Assembly: GCA_965198185.1 (NCBI GenBank)
Contig: CBDAOU010000002.1
Location: 1,116,001-1,180,000, forward strand
Origin: JAJECS01 sp965198185
GTDB lineage: Bacteria; Chloroflexota; UBA11872
DNA: 64,000 nt
Direction of reading: 5' to 3'
The translations under genes and the position numbers were made by a program. Shown piece by piece: positions 38,829 through 50,431 of the stretch. Position 1 is the first letter of the stretch. Each line of letters begins with the position of its first letter. Below the pieces are notes generated by a model, which had not been told where the DNA came from, did not search any database, and saw only the letters and a program-made list of their open reading frames with translations.

Positions 38829-40346
38829 CTACGCGTGCTCCAGGTCGCCCGCCCCAGCCATCCGTCGATAGAGCCGCTCCTGCCGCTCCATCGCCGCGCG
38901 ATAGATCGCTCCTCGATCCGCGCAGGGCGTAAGCGCCTCCCCGCCAAGTTGTTCGACTGCGTCCAAGGACTCGATCGCGCCGAGGTGAGCCAGCGCCCAC
39001 AGCGCCGCGCCGCGGCTGGTGGCTTCGACCGCGGCCGACCGCGTCGTAGGCCGCCCAAACGCATCGGCGACCATTTGCGCCCAAGTCTTCGACCTCCGGA
39101 ATCCCCCACCCGACAGCGTCACCGAATGGGACGACGGCAGCTCGGCGGAAAGCAGGTCATAGATGCGCGTGAGGCGGTAGGTCACGGCCTCCATGCCCGC
39201 GAGCAGCAGTTCCTCCGCTCGCGTGTTCCGTCTCAGCCCATGAAGCGTTGCCCGCGCCTGGTCGTCCCAGCCCGGACTGCGCTCGCCGCTGAGAAACGGC
39301 AGCAGGGTGAGGCCATGGTCGTCGGGCCGCATGTCCTCCACCAGCGCGTCCCATCCCTTCGCCGAACCCGAGCCGGTGACTTCGGCCACCCACCGCACCA
39401 TGTTGCCGCCGTCGGTCAGCGCGCCCCCCAGGAGCGATCGGTCCGGCGCAACGCGGTATTCCCACAGGCCCTGCGGCACCTCCTTGACCGGTCCCGGCAC
39501 GATGGCCCGCACCGCCGCGCTGGTCCCCAGATTGACGACCACCGCCGGCGTATCGGTTGCCGCCGTCCCCACGTTGCTGGCCAGCCCGTCGGCCACGGGC
39601 GGGAACCAGGCCGCCGCGGCGAGGAATGGCCATCGCTCCGCCCACGTGGGGGCGAGTCCATACACCGCAGCGCTTTCCGTGTCGATGTGCCCGAATTCCT
39701 CAGCCTTGACTCCCAGGGCATCCAAGGTCGTCTGGTCCCAGCGCATCGATCGCCGGTCGAGCAAACCCGTCCACGCGGCCACGGCAACGCCGAGACCGCA
39801 TGCCCGGCCAAAGAGACGTCCGTAGAAGTATTCGCCGAACGAAATCCAGCGATGAACGCTTGCCAGGAGCTCCGGTTGCGTGCGGGCCAGCCAGCGAAAC
39901 CGCGGCGGCAGGTAGCTGGCATGCAGCGGGCAGCCCGTGCGGTCGTAGAGCGCCGCCGCGTCCCACTCGACCCGCAGCTCGGCGGCGTCGGCGGCGCTGC
40001 GAACGTCCGCATAGGTATAGACCGGCGTGAGCGCCAGTCCAGCCGCATCGACGCCAACAATGCTCGAGGCGAACACGCTGCAGCCCACGGCCGCGATGTC
40101 ACGCGCTCGCGCATCGGCCCGCGCCAGGGTCTCGTCAATAGCTTCGACGACGCTGCCCGCCAGCGCCTCGGCGTCCGCGGAGACACCGCCGTCGATCGTC
40201 GAAAGGAACCGATGCCCGACCTTTGCGCCCGTCTTGCGCACCAGTCGGCCGCGGGCGTCGTACACCGCCGCTCGCGCCGATGAGCTGCCAACGTCCAGGC
40301 TCAGCACGAGCGGAGACGCCGCGTTCCTGAGCGCAACCCGACTCAT
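38829..40346 (-). CDS. FGGY-family carbohydrate kinase (gluconate/xylulose kinase-like)
   Basis: This 505-aa protein starts at ATG 40346. It has the phosphate-1 loop LSLDVGSSSARAAVYD, NLGTSAAVRAIVPGP (phosphate-2), and TLSGGGFRRSKTWAQM (adenosine motif). Its residues fit gluconokinase/xylulokinase-type FGGY kinases. It lies upstream of rpiB, tal, pgi and zwf, so a sugar-phosphate entry point for the pentose phosphate pathway is likely. The exact sugar is not fixed by sequence. Confidence 0.85.
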   Translation of the reverse strand: MSRVALRNAASPLVLSLDVGSSSARAAVYDARGRLVRKTGAKVGHRFLSTIDGGVSADAEALAGSVVEAIDETLARADARARDIAAVGCSVFASSIVGVDAAGLALTPVYTYADVRSAADAAELRVEWDAAALYDRTGCPLHASYLPPRFRWLARTQPELLASVHRWISFGEYFYGRLFGRACGLGVAVAAWTGLLDRRSMRWDQTTLDALGVKAEEFGHIDTESAAVYGLAPTWAERWPFLAAAAWFPPVADGLASNVGTAATDTPAVVVNLGTSAAVRAIVPGPVKEVPQGLWEYRVAPDRSLLGGALTDGGNMVRWVAEVTGSGSAKGWDALVEDMRPDDHGLTLLPFLSGERSPGWDDQARATLHGLRRNTRAEELLLAGMEAVTYRLTRIYDLLSAELPSSHSVTLSGGGFRRSKTWAQMVADAFGRPTTRSAAVEATSRGAALWALAHLGAIESLDAVEQLGGEALTPCADRGAIYRAAMERQERLYRRMAGAGDLEHA

Positions 40347-40457
40347 GCTCGGCAAGCGTGATGCGTCATCGCTTCACCCCTCCCTATTCGACCTGACCGG
40401 CCCGTTTCGCTCCCGGCTTCGCCCCGCCTTTTTATGTCAAGCCGGAGGCGACTGTCG

Positions 40458-40871
40458 CTACGAGGCGCCCGGCTCCTTCGGCGGCTCCTTCTCGTCCTCC
40501 TCCGCCTGAGGGCGCAAGCGCTCACTGACATCGTCGATCACCGATTCCACCCGCCGGCGCAGTTCTTGAGCTTCGGGGCGCTGCGCGGCGGAATCCACCG
40601 CCTGTCGCGCCTTGACCCCGATCTGATCCAAATCCTCACGCACCCGCTGCACGTCCTCGCGCGACAGCGTCTGCTCAACCTGACAGCGCGCCTTGGCGCC
40701 AATAGCCTTGGCGTCCTCGCGCACGCGTTTGGCCTGGTCGCTCGCGAGCGCCTCGTCCACCGCCGCGCGCGCGCCCTCAATCCGCTGTTGCACCCGCTCG
40801 CTCTTGAACTCGGCCTCAGCCTGGCGCGCTAGCTCGCGAGCCTTCTCCTGCCACGACTGCTTTTCCGCCAA
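40458..40871 (-). CDS. charged coiled-coil protein of unknown function
   Basis: This 137-aa protein is almost entirely amphipathic helix with short heptad-like repeats, e.g. QEKARELARQAEAEFKSERV and RVREDAKAIGAKARCQVEQ. The pattern of regularly spaced Arg/Glu is apolipoprotein/LEA-like. The C-terminus is Pro/Glu-rich (EEDEKEPPKEPGAS). No signal peptide or known domain. Confidence 0.6.
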   Translation of the reverse strand: MAEKQSWQEKARELARQAEAEFKSERVQQRIEGARAAVDEALASDQAKRVREDAKAIGAKARCQVEQTLSREDVQRVREDLDQIGVKARQAVDSAAQRPEAQELRRRVESVIDDVSERLRPQAEEDEKEPPKEPGAS

Positions 40872-40966
40872 AATTGCCGACCTCCAGTGCCCAAGGCTTC
40901 TCTACGCCAAGCCTACTCCTACCGTGCATGGTACGGTCCGATACCCGCGCGCATCTGTGATGTTGC

Positions 40967-41965
40967 ATGCCTATTCCGCGGCGAATTGCCGTCACCGAAG
41001 TCAACCACTGGCACTCCTCGTACGACGCCGCCTACCTACAGGTGCTGCGCGATCTCGACGTTGACATCGTGGGCGTGTCGGACGCGGACGGCGCCCTCGC
41101 CGAGGACCGTGCGCGGCGCTACGGCAGTCGGGCCTTCACCGACTACCGCGCCATGATCGACGAGACCAAGCCTGATTTCGTCGTCGCGCTCGGGCGGCAT
41201 ATCGACATGCCGGCCATCGCCCGCTTCCTCATCGACGCCGGCATTCCCTTCATGATGGAAAAGCCCATGGGCACCACCGCCGAAGACGTCACGGCGCTGG
41301 CGGACCTCGCGGAAGCGCGAGGGGCGTGGGCCGCGGTGCCGTTCCCGAACCGCCTGCTGCCGTGGGCCGTTCGGGCCAAGGCCATGATCGAGGCCGGTGA
41401 GTTTGGACGCATCTCTCACGTTGTGATGCGCCTGATCCGCCCCACCATGCAGCGCTATGTCGAATGGGACTCGCCCTGGATGTGGGACCGGGAGCTTGCC
41501 GGCGGCGGCGCCCTGCTCAACCTCGGCGGCCACGGCATGGACCTCGCCCGGATGCTGTTTGGGCCGGACGTGTCCGTCGCGACGGCGGTCATCAGCAACC
41601 GCGTGCACCAGGCGCAGGTCGAGGACTACGCCCTGGCCACGCTTCGCAGCGGCGACGGGGCGCTGATTCACGTCGAGGTCGGCTACACCTGGCCGACGTG
41701 GCCCGAAAACGAGAGCGACCTCGAGTTCAAGGTCGCCGGCGAGAAGGCGACGCTGCGCGTCGTGCCCGACGGCCTGCAGGTCATTGGACCGGGACGCGAC
41801 GACCGGTTTCCCGGCGCCGCATCCGCCGCCGGAAACTATCCGCCGCTGATCCGGGACATGCTGGAGCGCGCCGGACGCGGCGACCCGCCGGCGATTTCCG
41901 CCAGGGATTGCGCCAACGCCATCGAACTGGTCCACGCGGCCTACCGGCTCGCCGGACGCCAGTAG
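40967..41965 (+). CDS. Gfo/Idh/MocA-family oxidoreductase
   Basis: This 332-aa protein has an N-terminal Rossmann fold (VGVSDADGALAEDRARRYG), EKPMGTTAEDV with the catalytic-domain lysine, and GGGALLNLGGHGMDLARML. It oxidises or reduces a sugar or cyclitol carbonyl using NAD(P). A second member with an extra domain lies at 60 kb. It converges with the next gene 10 bp away. Confidence 0.85.
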   Translation: MPIPRRIAVTEVNHWHSSYDAAYLQVLRDLDVDIVGVSDADGALAEDRARRYGSRAFTDYRAMIDETKPDFVVALGRHIDMPAIARFLIDAGIPFMMEKPMGTTAEDVTALADLAEARGAWAAVPFPNRLLPWAVRAKAMIEAGEFGRISHVVMRLIRPTMQRYVEWDSPWMWDRELAGGGALLNLGGHGMDLARMLFGPDVSVATAVISNRVHQAQVEDYALATLRSGDGALIHVEVGYTWPTWPENESDLEFKVAGEKATLRVVPDGLQVIGPGRDDRFPGAASAAGNYPPLIRDMLERAGRGDPPAISARDCANAIELVHAAYRLAGRQ

Positions 41966-41975
41966 CCCCGCCGAG

Positions 41976-42377
41976 CTAATCCGGCAGCGGTAGGTCGATG
42001 CCGAGAGGCTCGACTTCAGCCGCCAGCTTCAGCAGCGCGTCAATGGCCGGCTCGAGACGCATCGCGATCCGCGCCGCCGCTTCGTCGGCATGATCTTCGC
42101 CCGACGGTAGATTGATTTCGCGCGAGTAGCACCCGGCAAACGTGCAGGCGGCCGGGAAGAAGCGCGACGCCCGGACGGGCGTGAAGCCCATGACGCGCAA
42201 TGCATGGCTTTCCCGAAAGCGGAGCGACATGCTGGTGATGGCCGGCGCCGGCTGCACGTGCAGCCACCAGGCGCCATCGGGTTCACGCGCGATCACGAAG
42301 CGAAACCGGCCGGAGACCCTGCGCGCGGCCTCGACGGCGGCTTCGGAGTGACCGGGGCCGGTGTATAGCTCAGGCAT
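41976..42377 (-). CDS. hypothetical protein, 133 aa
   Basis: Soluble, with FRFVIAREPDGAWWLHVQPAP and MSLRFRESHALRVMGF near the middle. No recognised domain. It has normal codon pattern for the window and no signal peptide. ATG 42377. Confidence 0.5.
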   Translation of the reverse strand: MPELYTGPGHSEAAVEAARRVSGRFRFVIAREPDGAWWLHVQPAPAITSMSLRFRESHALRVMGFTPVRASRFFPAACTFAGCYSREINLPSGEDHADEAAARIAMRLEPAIDALLKLAAEVEPLGIDLPLPD

Positions 42378-42494
42378 AACGCCCGAGTCTCACAGGTAGC
42401 GGCGCTTCTGTTGTAGGTCGCATGTCCGGCTGCCAAGATACATAGGCGGGTAGCGTGACAAACTTTACAGCGGCACGACGCAAGGAGAATGCCC

Positions 42495-43337
42495 ATGGCC
42501 GACTACGCAAATCCGAATGCCCTGGTCGATGCGGCATGGGTCGCCGAGCACGGTGCCGACGCGAACGTCCGGCTCGTCGAGGTGGACGTGGACACGACGG
42601 CCTACGAGTCGGGCCATATCGCCGGCGCCATCGGATGGAACTGGCAGTCCCAGCTTTCGGACCAGGTTCGGCGCGACATTGCCACGCAATCCCAATGGGA
42701 AGAGCTGCTGGGCGCGTCGGGCATCTCCAACGACTCGCAGGTCATTCTGTACGGCGACAACAACAACTGGTTCGCGGCCTTCGCCTACTGGATCTTCAAG
42801 CTCTACGGGCACGAGTCCGTGAGCCTGATGAACGGCGGGCGCCTGAAGTGGGAGAAGGACGGGCGTCCGCTCTCGACCGATCCGCCGTCAATCACGCCCG
42901 CTTCCTACCAGGCCAAGGCCCCCGACGCGGGTCTGCGAGCATTTCAGCACAACGTCCTGGACGCGCTGGGCGACAGCGGGTCGGTGATGATCGACGTCCG
43001 CTCGCCGGCCGAGTTCAATGGCGAGATCATGGCGCCTCCGGGCTTGCCGGAAACCGCGCAGCGCATGGGCCACATCCCCGGCGCGCACAGCGTGCCCTGG
43101 CTCACGGCCGTCAACGAAGAGGACGGCACCTTCAAGTCCGCCGACGCGCTGCAGGAAATCTACGGCGGCAAGGGCGCCAGCGCCGACAAGGACGTGATCG
43201 CCTACTGCCGCATCGGCGAGCGCTCCTCGCACACCTGGTTCGCGCTCAAGGAGCTGCTCGGGTTGCCCAACGTGCGCAACTACGACGGCTCCTGGACCGA
43301 GTGGGGATCGATGATCGGCGTGCCGATCGAGAAGTAG
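42495..43337 (+). CDS. two-domain thiosulfate sulfurtransferase (rhodanese)
   Basis: This 280-aa protein has a catalytic cysteine at about residue 238 in AYCRIGERSSHTWF, the active loop of the second rhodanese domain. The first domain (GHIAGAIGWNW) is typical and inactive. I start at ATG 42495, with AAGGAG 7 nt upstream; the earlier ATG at 42489 lies too close to that site. It transfers sulfur from thiosulfate or 3-mercaptopyruvate to cyanide or other acceptors. Confidence 0.9.
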   Translation: MADYANPNALVDAAWVAEHGADANVRLVEVDVDTTAYESGHIAGAIGWNWQSQLSDQVRRDIATQSQWEELLGASGISNDSQVILYGDNNNWFAAFAYWIFKLYGHESVSLMNGGRLKWEKDGRPLSTDPPSITPASYQAKAPDAGLRAFQHNVLDALGDSGSVMIDVRSPAEFNGEIMAPPGLPETAQRMGHIPGAHSVPWLTAVNEEDGTFKSADALQEIYGGKGASADKDVIAYCRIGERSSHTWFALKELLGLPNVRNYDGSWTEWGSMIGVPIEK

Positions 43338-43346
43338 GCCGACGGC

Positions 43347-44111
43347 CTACGCCTGGGCCATCACCCGTTTGAGAATCTCGAAGCTCCGGACCATCGCCTC
43401 GCGGGGGTCCGGCAGCTTCGGGTTCATCTCGATGGAGATCTGCCCGTCGTAGCCGTGACACCGCAGCGCCTGTACGGCGTCCACGAGATCCTGCTCCTGC
43501 TGTAGGCCGTCCAACAGCGCCATATGGTCGTCCAGCTCGCCGCGATTGTCGTCGAAGTGGACAAAAGTCATCAGGTCGCCGAGCGCCGCGACGGCGTCCG
43601 GCACGCGTTCGCGGCTGATTTGGGCATGGCCAATGTCGAGCAGCACGTAGAGATTTGGGTGCGCCACCTCCTCGACGAAGGCCTGGGTCTCCGCCACGCT
43701 GGGCAGCGCGTAGCCGGGGAAGTGCTCGATGCCGAACTTGATGCCCAGACGCGCCGACTCGTCGGCGAGCGCCACCACCGCCCCGCGGTAGCGCGCCCGC
43801 GACGCCGGGTCATCCGCCGAGGCCGGCGGCAGGTAGACAAACTCGGCGTTCAACTCCGCCGCCTCGGCCAGGCCCGCGCGCACGTGGTCCAGCGCCTGCC
43901 TCCGCGCGTCGTCATCGGCCGCCTCCAGGGCCGCGCCCTCCGGCAAAAGGTGCGCGATCGCCACGCTGGCTACCGGTAAGCCGCTCGCCGAGTCCCACCC
44001 GGCGGCGAACCCCGGATCCACGTCGATCGCCTCGAAGCCCACGTCCTTGGCCCAGGCCGCGGCCGCATGGGGGTCTTCGGGCAAAGACCACAAGCAAGCG
44101 CCGATCCGCAT
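43347..44111 (-). CDS. sugar phosphate isomerase/epimerase-type TIM barrel
   Basis: This 254-aa AP-endonuclease-2-like barrel has GACLWSLPEDPHAAAAW at the start, KFGIEHFPGY and VHFDDNRGELDDHMALL with the metal-binding His/Asp set, and DGQISIEMNPKLPDP. Such proteins isomerise or epimerise sugars or inositol derivatives with a divalent metal. It shares a module with the Gfo/Idh/MocA and cupin-like genes. Confidence 0.8.
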   Translation of the reverse strand: MRIGACLWSLPEDPHAAAAWAKDVGFEAIDVDPGFAAGWDSASGLPVASVAIAHLLPEGAALEAADDDARRQALDHVRAGLAEAAELNAEFVYLPPASADDPASRARYRGAVVALADESARLGIKFGIEHFPGYALPSVAETQAFVEEVAHPNLYVLLDIGHAQISRERVPDAVAALGDLMTFVHFDDNRGELDDHMALLDGLQQEQDLVDAVQALRCHGYDGQISIEMNPKLPDPREAMVRSFEILKRVMAQA

Positions 44112-44150
44112 TTCGAGCTCCTTAGGCAGCTGCGACGTGTCGCGAACGTG

Positions 44151-45317
44151 TCAACCCGGTTGTAGCGAGGCCTCGAGCAGGAGGCACGCGCCATCGAGCG
44201 CACGCAGCGTAGCGCGTAAGCCGGCCGGGATGCCGACATGATCCCTGGGGCCCAGCTCGACCGAGACACCGGCGATCGAGAGGCTCAGCCGGCCCTCGCG
44301 CACCGAGAGGATATGGAATTCGTCGAAGGTCAGTGTCATCGCCTCTTCGCCAACGTGCATCCCGGCCAGCTCCAGGCCCCCGGTGGCGGGGCGGGCCGTG
44401 CGCTCGGCGGCAATGAGCACGCGCCGCTCACCGGCCGGCGCCTGGCGCAGGGCCGCCAGCGCCGGTTCGAGATAGACGGAGCCGTTCATGCCCGGCGACT
44501 CAAGTGGAGTCTCCGGCCAGTCGCTCGTGGACGACGGCCGCGGCTCGACGTCGAAGAACACCCCCCACCCATCAAGCGTCCGCGAGCCAAAAACAAACGG
44601 CACGAAGTGATCGTGCCCGCTCAGATTGTCGAACCCGTGGTCGAGCGTCGGCGGAATGGGCATGGCGTATGGCTCGGTCACGGTAGAGGCGTGGCCGTCA
44701 AGCAGGGTCCGTCCATAGACGCCCTCGTACCCCAGGTGAATCTCGACTTGCACCGCGTGCCGGTGAGTCGTGGCGCCGCCGCTCGCCGCCGTCACAAACG
44801 CCGTATTCCATGAGATGTGATCGCCGTAGACCAGCGGCACGATGACCACCTCGATGCCCGGCACCTTGTAGCTGGCTTGCTCAGGCAAAGCGTCATCGCG
44901 CTGGGGGACGATGCCATCCGACGCACGAATGGCATCGATCACGTCATGAAACCGGTCTCGCACCGCATGCGCCTCCGGCGGGACGCCGGGACCCGTGAGC
45001 GCGGCAGCCACCTCGTCGCTCCACGCGTGATACCAGGCCAGCGTGGGCGCCGCGGCGCGAAGGTCGGCCGGCACCGGACGCATTGCCAGCGCCTGGAGGT
45101 CGCGCAGCCTGCGTTGGGCCGCTTGCACGGCTGGTGCATCGCTGAACGGGTCGAGCGCCAGCCGGGTGGCGTGAAACGCCCCCACCGTGTGCGTGCGATA
45201 GGCGTAGACGTAGAGGCGGGCCAGATCAATGTCTGACGACGTGAGTTCTGAGACGTCGCGGCGACCGTCGATCGCCGCTTGCGCCAGACCCGCCAGGTCG
45301 CGATAGCGTGGGTTCAT
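44151..45317 (-). CDS. cupin-like protein of unknown function
   Basis: This 388-aa protein has a helical N-terminal part. The C-terminal half contains ATTHRHAVQVEIHLGYEGVYG and later HVGEEAMTLTFDEFHILSV, which read like the two beta-barrel halves of a cupin with a His-rich metal site. No exact family is recognised. It lies between the isomerase-like and epimerase-like genes on the same strand. Confidence 0.5.
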   Translation of the reverse strand: MNPRYRDLAGLAQAAIDGRRDVSELTSSDIDLARLYVYAYRTHTVGAFHATRLALDPFSDAPAVQAAQRRLRDLQALAMRPVPADLRAAAPTLAWYHAWSDEVAAALTGPGVPPEAHAVRDRFHDVIDAIRASDGIVPQRDDALPEQASYKVPGIEVVIVPLVYGDHISWNTAFVTAASGGATTHRHAVQVEIHLGYEGVYGRTLLDGHASTVTEPYAMPIPPTLDHGFDNLSGHDHFVPFVFGSRTLDGWGVFFDVEPRPSSTSDWPETPLESPGMNGSVYLEPALAALRQAPAGERRVLIAAERTARPATGGLELAGMHVGEEAMTLTFDEFHILSVREGRLSLSIAGVSVELGPRDHVGIPAGLRATLRALDGACLLLEASLQPG

Positions 45318-45339
45318 CGGCGGTGGCGGCGACTCCGGC

Positions 45340-46281
45340 CTATGCCGGCGCGCCCAAGACTTCCAGGTTGGCGGCGGTCATACGCTCCAAATCGAAGCGC
45401 GGCTGCCAGCCCCAATCCGCGCGCGCCGCCGAGTCGTCCATGCGCGACGGCCAGCTGTCCACGATATCCGCTCGCACCGGATCGATATCGAAGCGAAGCC
45501 GAGCATGCGGCAGCCTCGCCTGCACGGCGTCGACCATCTCCTGGACGCTCGGCCCCGCCCCGATGATGTGGTAGACGCGGCGCGAGAGGTTCCCCTCGTC
45601 GGCGTCGTTCAGGAGCTGCAGCGCGCCCACGACATCGTCCACCCAGACGATAGGGACGCGGGTGGTCGGATAGACATAGAGGTCGTACCCACCCTCCCGA
45701 ACGGCGTTGACGAAGAGGTCGCACACGAACGCGCTGGCCGCGCCGCCCGCCGGCGCGGTGGGAGCCACCATGGCCGCGAGCCTCACGGCGCGAAAATCCA
45801 GCCCGAACCGCTGGTGGTAGTAGACCCCCAGGCGCTCGCCGAGCACCTTCGTCACGCCGTAGAGTCCCGCCGGCCACTGCGGCGCATCCTCGGAAATCGG
45901 CTCGGGCAGTCCGGCGCCGTACGTAGCCACCGTGCTCGTGAACACCACCTTGGGCGTGCCGAAGCCACGGGCGGCCTCCAGCACGTGGCGCGTGCCGTCC
46001 ACATTCACCCGCCATGCGAGCTCGGAATTCTCCTCCGCCAGCCCGGACAGGATCGCCGCGAGGTGGAAAATGACGTCGGGTCGGAATTCCGCCACGACCT
46101 CATCCACCGCCGCCGCGTCTTGGACGCTGCCGATGCGCGTGGTTACCCGCGCGTAGGCCGCCGAAGGAACGACCGGCTCGTCGCTGACGTCGAAGGAAAG
46201 CACCTCGTCGCCGCGGGTGACCAGCGCCGCCGCCAGACGCGAGCCGATGCTCCCCGCACCGCCCATGATCAGTGCCCGCAT
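45340..46281 (-). CDS. extended SDR, NAD-dependent epimerase/dehydratase
   Basis: This 313-aa protein starts at ATG 46281 with the cofactor loop GGAGSIGSRLAAAL. It has the catalytic YxxxK as LYGVTKVLGE after TSTVATYG, and an RVPIVWVDDVVGAL region as in the UDP-sugar epimerase or threonine 3-dehydrogenase group. The substrate may be a sugar or nucleotide sugar. Upstream of the cupin-like gene, same strand. Confidence 0.83.
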   Translation of the reverse strand: MRALIMGGAGSIGSRLAAALVTRGDEVLSFDVSDEPVVPSAAYARVTTRIGSVQDAAAVDEVVAEFRPDVIFHLAAILSGLAEENSELAWRVNVDGTRHVLEAARGFGTPKVVFTSTVATYGAGLPEPISEDAPQWPAGLYGVTKVLGERLGVYYHQRFGLDFRAVRLAAMVAPTAPAGGAASAFVCDLFVNAVREGGYDLYVYPTTRVPIVWVDDVVGALQLLNDADEGNLSRRVYHIIGAGPSVQEMVDAVQARLPHARLRFDIDPVRADIVDSWPSRMDDSAARADWGWQPRFDLERMTAANLEVLGAPA

Positions 46282-46333
46282 GGTCGCTTTCCCCCCAGTC
46301 GCACCCGGTGCAATGACGGCCCGGTCATGATAT

Positions 46334-48292
<1,959 letters not shown>

Positions 48293-48296
<4 letters not shown>

Positions 48297-49768
48297 GCGT
48301 TCGGCTCGTCGGCGGGCGCCCAATGGCGCGCCCGATCTACGGCGGCGCGCCACGTATCGCGCGAGACGGCGCCCAGGTCTCCGGACGGCTCGATCACTCG
48401 ATCAGGCGGCCGGTGACGGCGAATCTCCTCGGTGCTGTCCCAAACGCCGGCCGCTAATCCGGCAAGAAAGGCCGCGCCCAGCGCCGTCGTCTCCAGTTGG
48501 GCGGGGCGGACGACGGCCCGTCCCGCGATCGCGGCCTGCAGCTCGAGCAGCAAGTCGCTGGCGGCCGCGCCGCCGTCCACCCGCAGCGGCGCGTCGCTCG
48601 GGTCCATCACGTCCAGCACGTCCGCGATTTGATGGGCGATGGCTTCCAGCGCCGCCCGGCAGAGGTGCTCGGCGGTGACGCCCGCGGTCAGACCCACGAT
48701 GGTGCCGCGCGCCCGTGGATCCCAGTTGGGCGTGCCCAGGCCCGCGAACGCGGGCACGATCACCGCGCCCGCGGCGTCCGGCACGCAGCGCGCCAGCACC
48801 TCACACTCCGCGGCATGCGGGATGAGTCGCAGACCGTCGCGCAGCCACTGAATCAGAGCGCCGGCCACGAACACGCTGCCCTCCCGCGCAAGGGTGATCC
48901 GTCCCTCGCGGCGCCAGGCGACGGTCGTGAGAAGCCCTTCGATATCTTCCGGCCGCTCCTCCCCAACGACCTGCAGCAGGAACCCGCCCGTACCGTAGGT
49001 CACCTTGGTGTCGCCGGGCGCATGGGCCAGGTGACCGAACAGCGATGCCTGCTGGTCCCCCGCGAGGCCGGTGATTGGGATATCCGCGGCCAAGCCCGAG
49101 CCGGGAGCCGTGCGCGCGATCTCGCCGGCCGACTCGACGATCGTCGGCAACGCCGCGCGCGGCACCCCGAACAGCTCCAGCAATTCGTCGCACCACGTTT
49201 GCGTTCCTAAGTCCATCAGCATCGTCCGCGAGGCGTTCGAGACGTCGGTGACGTGCGCGCCGCCGGTGAGGTTCCACAGGATCCAGGCGTCCACCGTGCC
49301 CAGCCGCAGGGTGCCGCGCTCCGCGGCACCACGGACCGGATCGTGGTTCGCCAGCATCCACTCGTACGCCGTGGCCGAGAAGTAGGGATCGATGGTCAGA
49401 CCCGTCAGCGACTCGATCCGGGCGCTCCAGCCGTCCGCCCGGAGCGCCTCGCAGCGCGGCGCCGTGCGTCGGTCCTGCCACACGATGGTCGGCGCCAGCG
49501 GGCGACCCGAAACCGCGTCCCATGCCACCGCCGTCTCACGTTGATTGGTCAGGCCAATGGCCGCCAGCGACGGGTTGCCGGCGTCCGCCAGCGCCGACCG
49601 CGCCGCGCGCTGTACGCTACGCCAGATCTCCGTCGCATCCTGCTCGACCCATCCGGGCCGGGGGTGCTGCGCGGCGATCGGGACCCGGCTCTGACCGGCC
49701 ACGGTCGCATCAGGCGCCACGACCAGCGCCGCGGTGCCGCTGGTGCCCTGGTCGATCGCGAGGATCAC
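48293..49768 (-). CDS. glpK: glycerol kinase
   Basis: This 491-aa FGGY kinase begins ILAIDQGTSGTAALVV, with IGLTNQRETAVAWD and GLAGDQQASLFGHLA, as in GlpK. It phosphorylates glycerol to glycerol-3-phosphate. It reads away from dcd, and its stop overlaps the acetoacetyl-CoA synthetase start by 4 bp. Confidence 0.92.
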
Positions 49769-49831
49769 GGCGGTGCCTGAGTCCGAGGGGTCAGGTACGG
49801 TAGCATGGAGTTCAACAGGGGTTGCGCGAGA

Positions 49832-50431
49832 GTGGTTCTCAGCGATAGGAGCCTACGCGAGGCAATTGCCTCAGGGCGCCTTCGCATCGAGCCGTTTGAC
49901 GATGCCGCGGTGCAGCCGTCAAGCATCGACCTTCGGCTCGGCACCGTGATGCGGGTATTCCTGAACCACGCCGACACGCACATCGACCCACGCATAGATC
50001 AGGAAACTCTAACTGAGCAGGTATCCATTAGCCCCGGTGAGCCGTTCGTGCTCCATCCCGGCGAGTTCGTGCTCGGCGGCACCATGGAATACGTCGCCAT
50101 TCCGGACGATCTGGTCGGTCGGATCGAGGGCAAGAGTTCGCTTGGGCGGCTGGGGCTGATGGTCCACAGCACCGCGGGGTACGTTGACCCGGGATTCCAG
50201 GGCAAATTCACGCTGGAGCTGGCGAACATCGCCACCCTGCCGATCTTGCTACGGCCGACGATGAAGATTGGCCAGCTCTCCATCATGCACCTGAGCACCC
50301 CTGCCGAGCGGCCCTACGGAACACCCGGTCTCGGCAGTAAATATCAGGGCCAGCCGGAATCGACACCCAGTCGGGCACACCTGGGATTCGCAGATGTCCC
50401 GAACCAGAGTGGAGGCAACGAAGCAGGATGA
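49832..50431 (+). CDS. dcd: dCTP deaminase
   Basis: This is a 199-aa protein. The Dcd-typical start is VVLSDRSLREAI at GTG 49832; an upstream in-frame ATG at 49805 is an alternative. Conserved GRIEGKSSLGRLGL and HSTAGYVDPGFQGKFTLELAN carry the catalytic Glu. It produces dUTP or dUMP from dCTP. The stop overlaps the Nudix gene by 4 bp. Confidence 0.93.
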   Translation: MVLSDRSLREAIASGRLRIEPFDDAAVQPSSIDLRLGTVMRVFLNHADTHIDPRIDQETLTEQVSISPGEPFVLHPGEFVLGGTMEYVAIPDDLVGRIEGKSSLGRLGLMVHSTAGYVDPGFQGKFTLELANIATLPILLRPTMKIGQLSIMHLSTPAERPYGTPGLGSKYQGQPESTPSRAHLGFADVPNQSGGNEAG

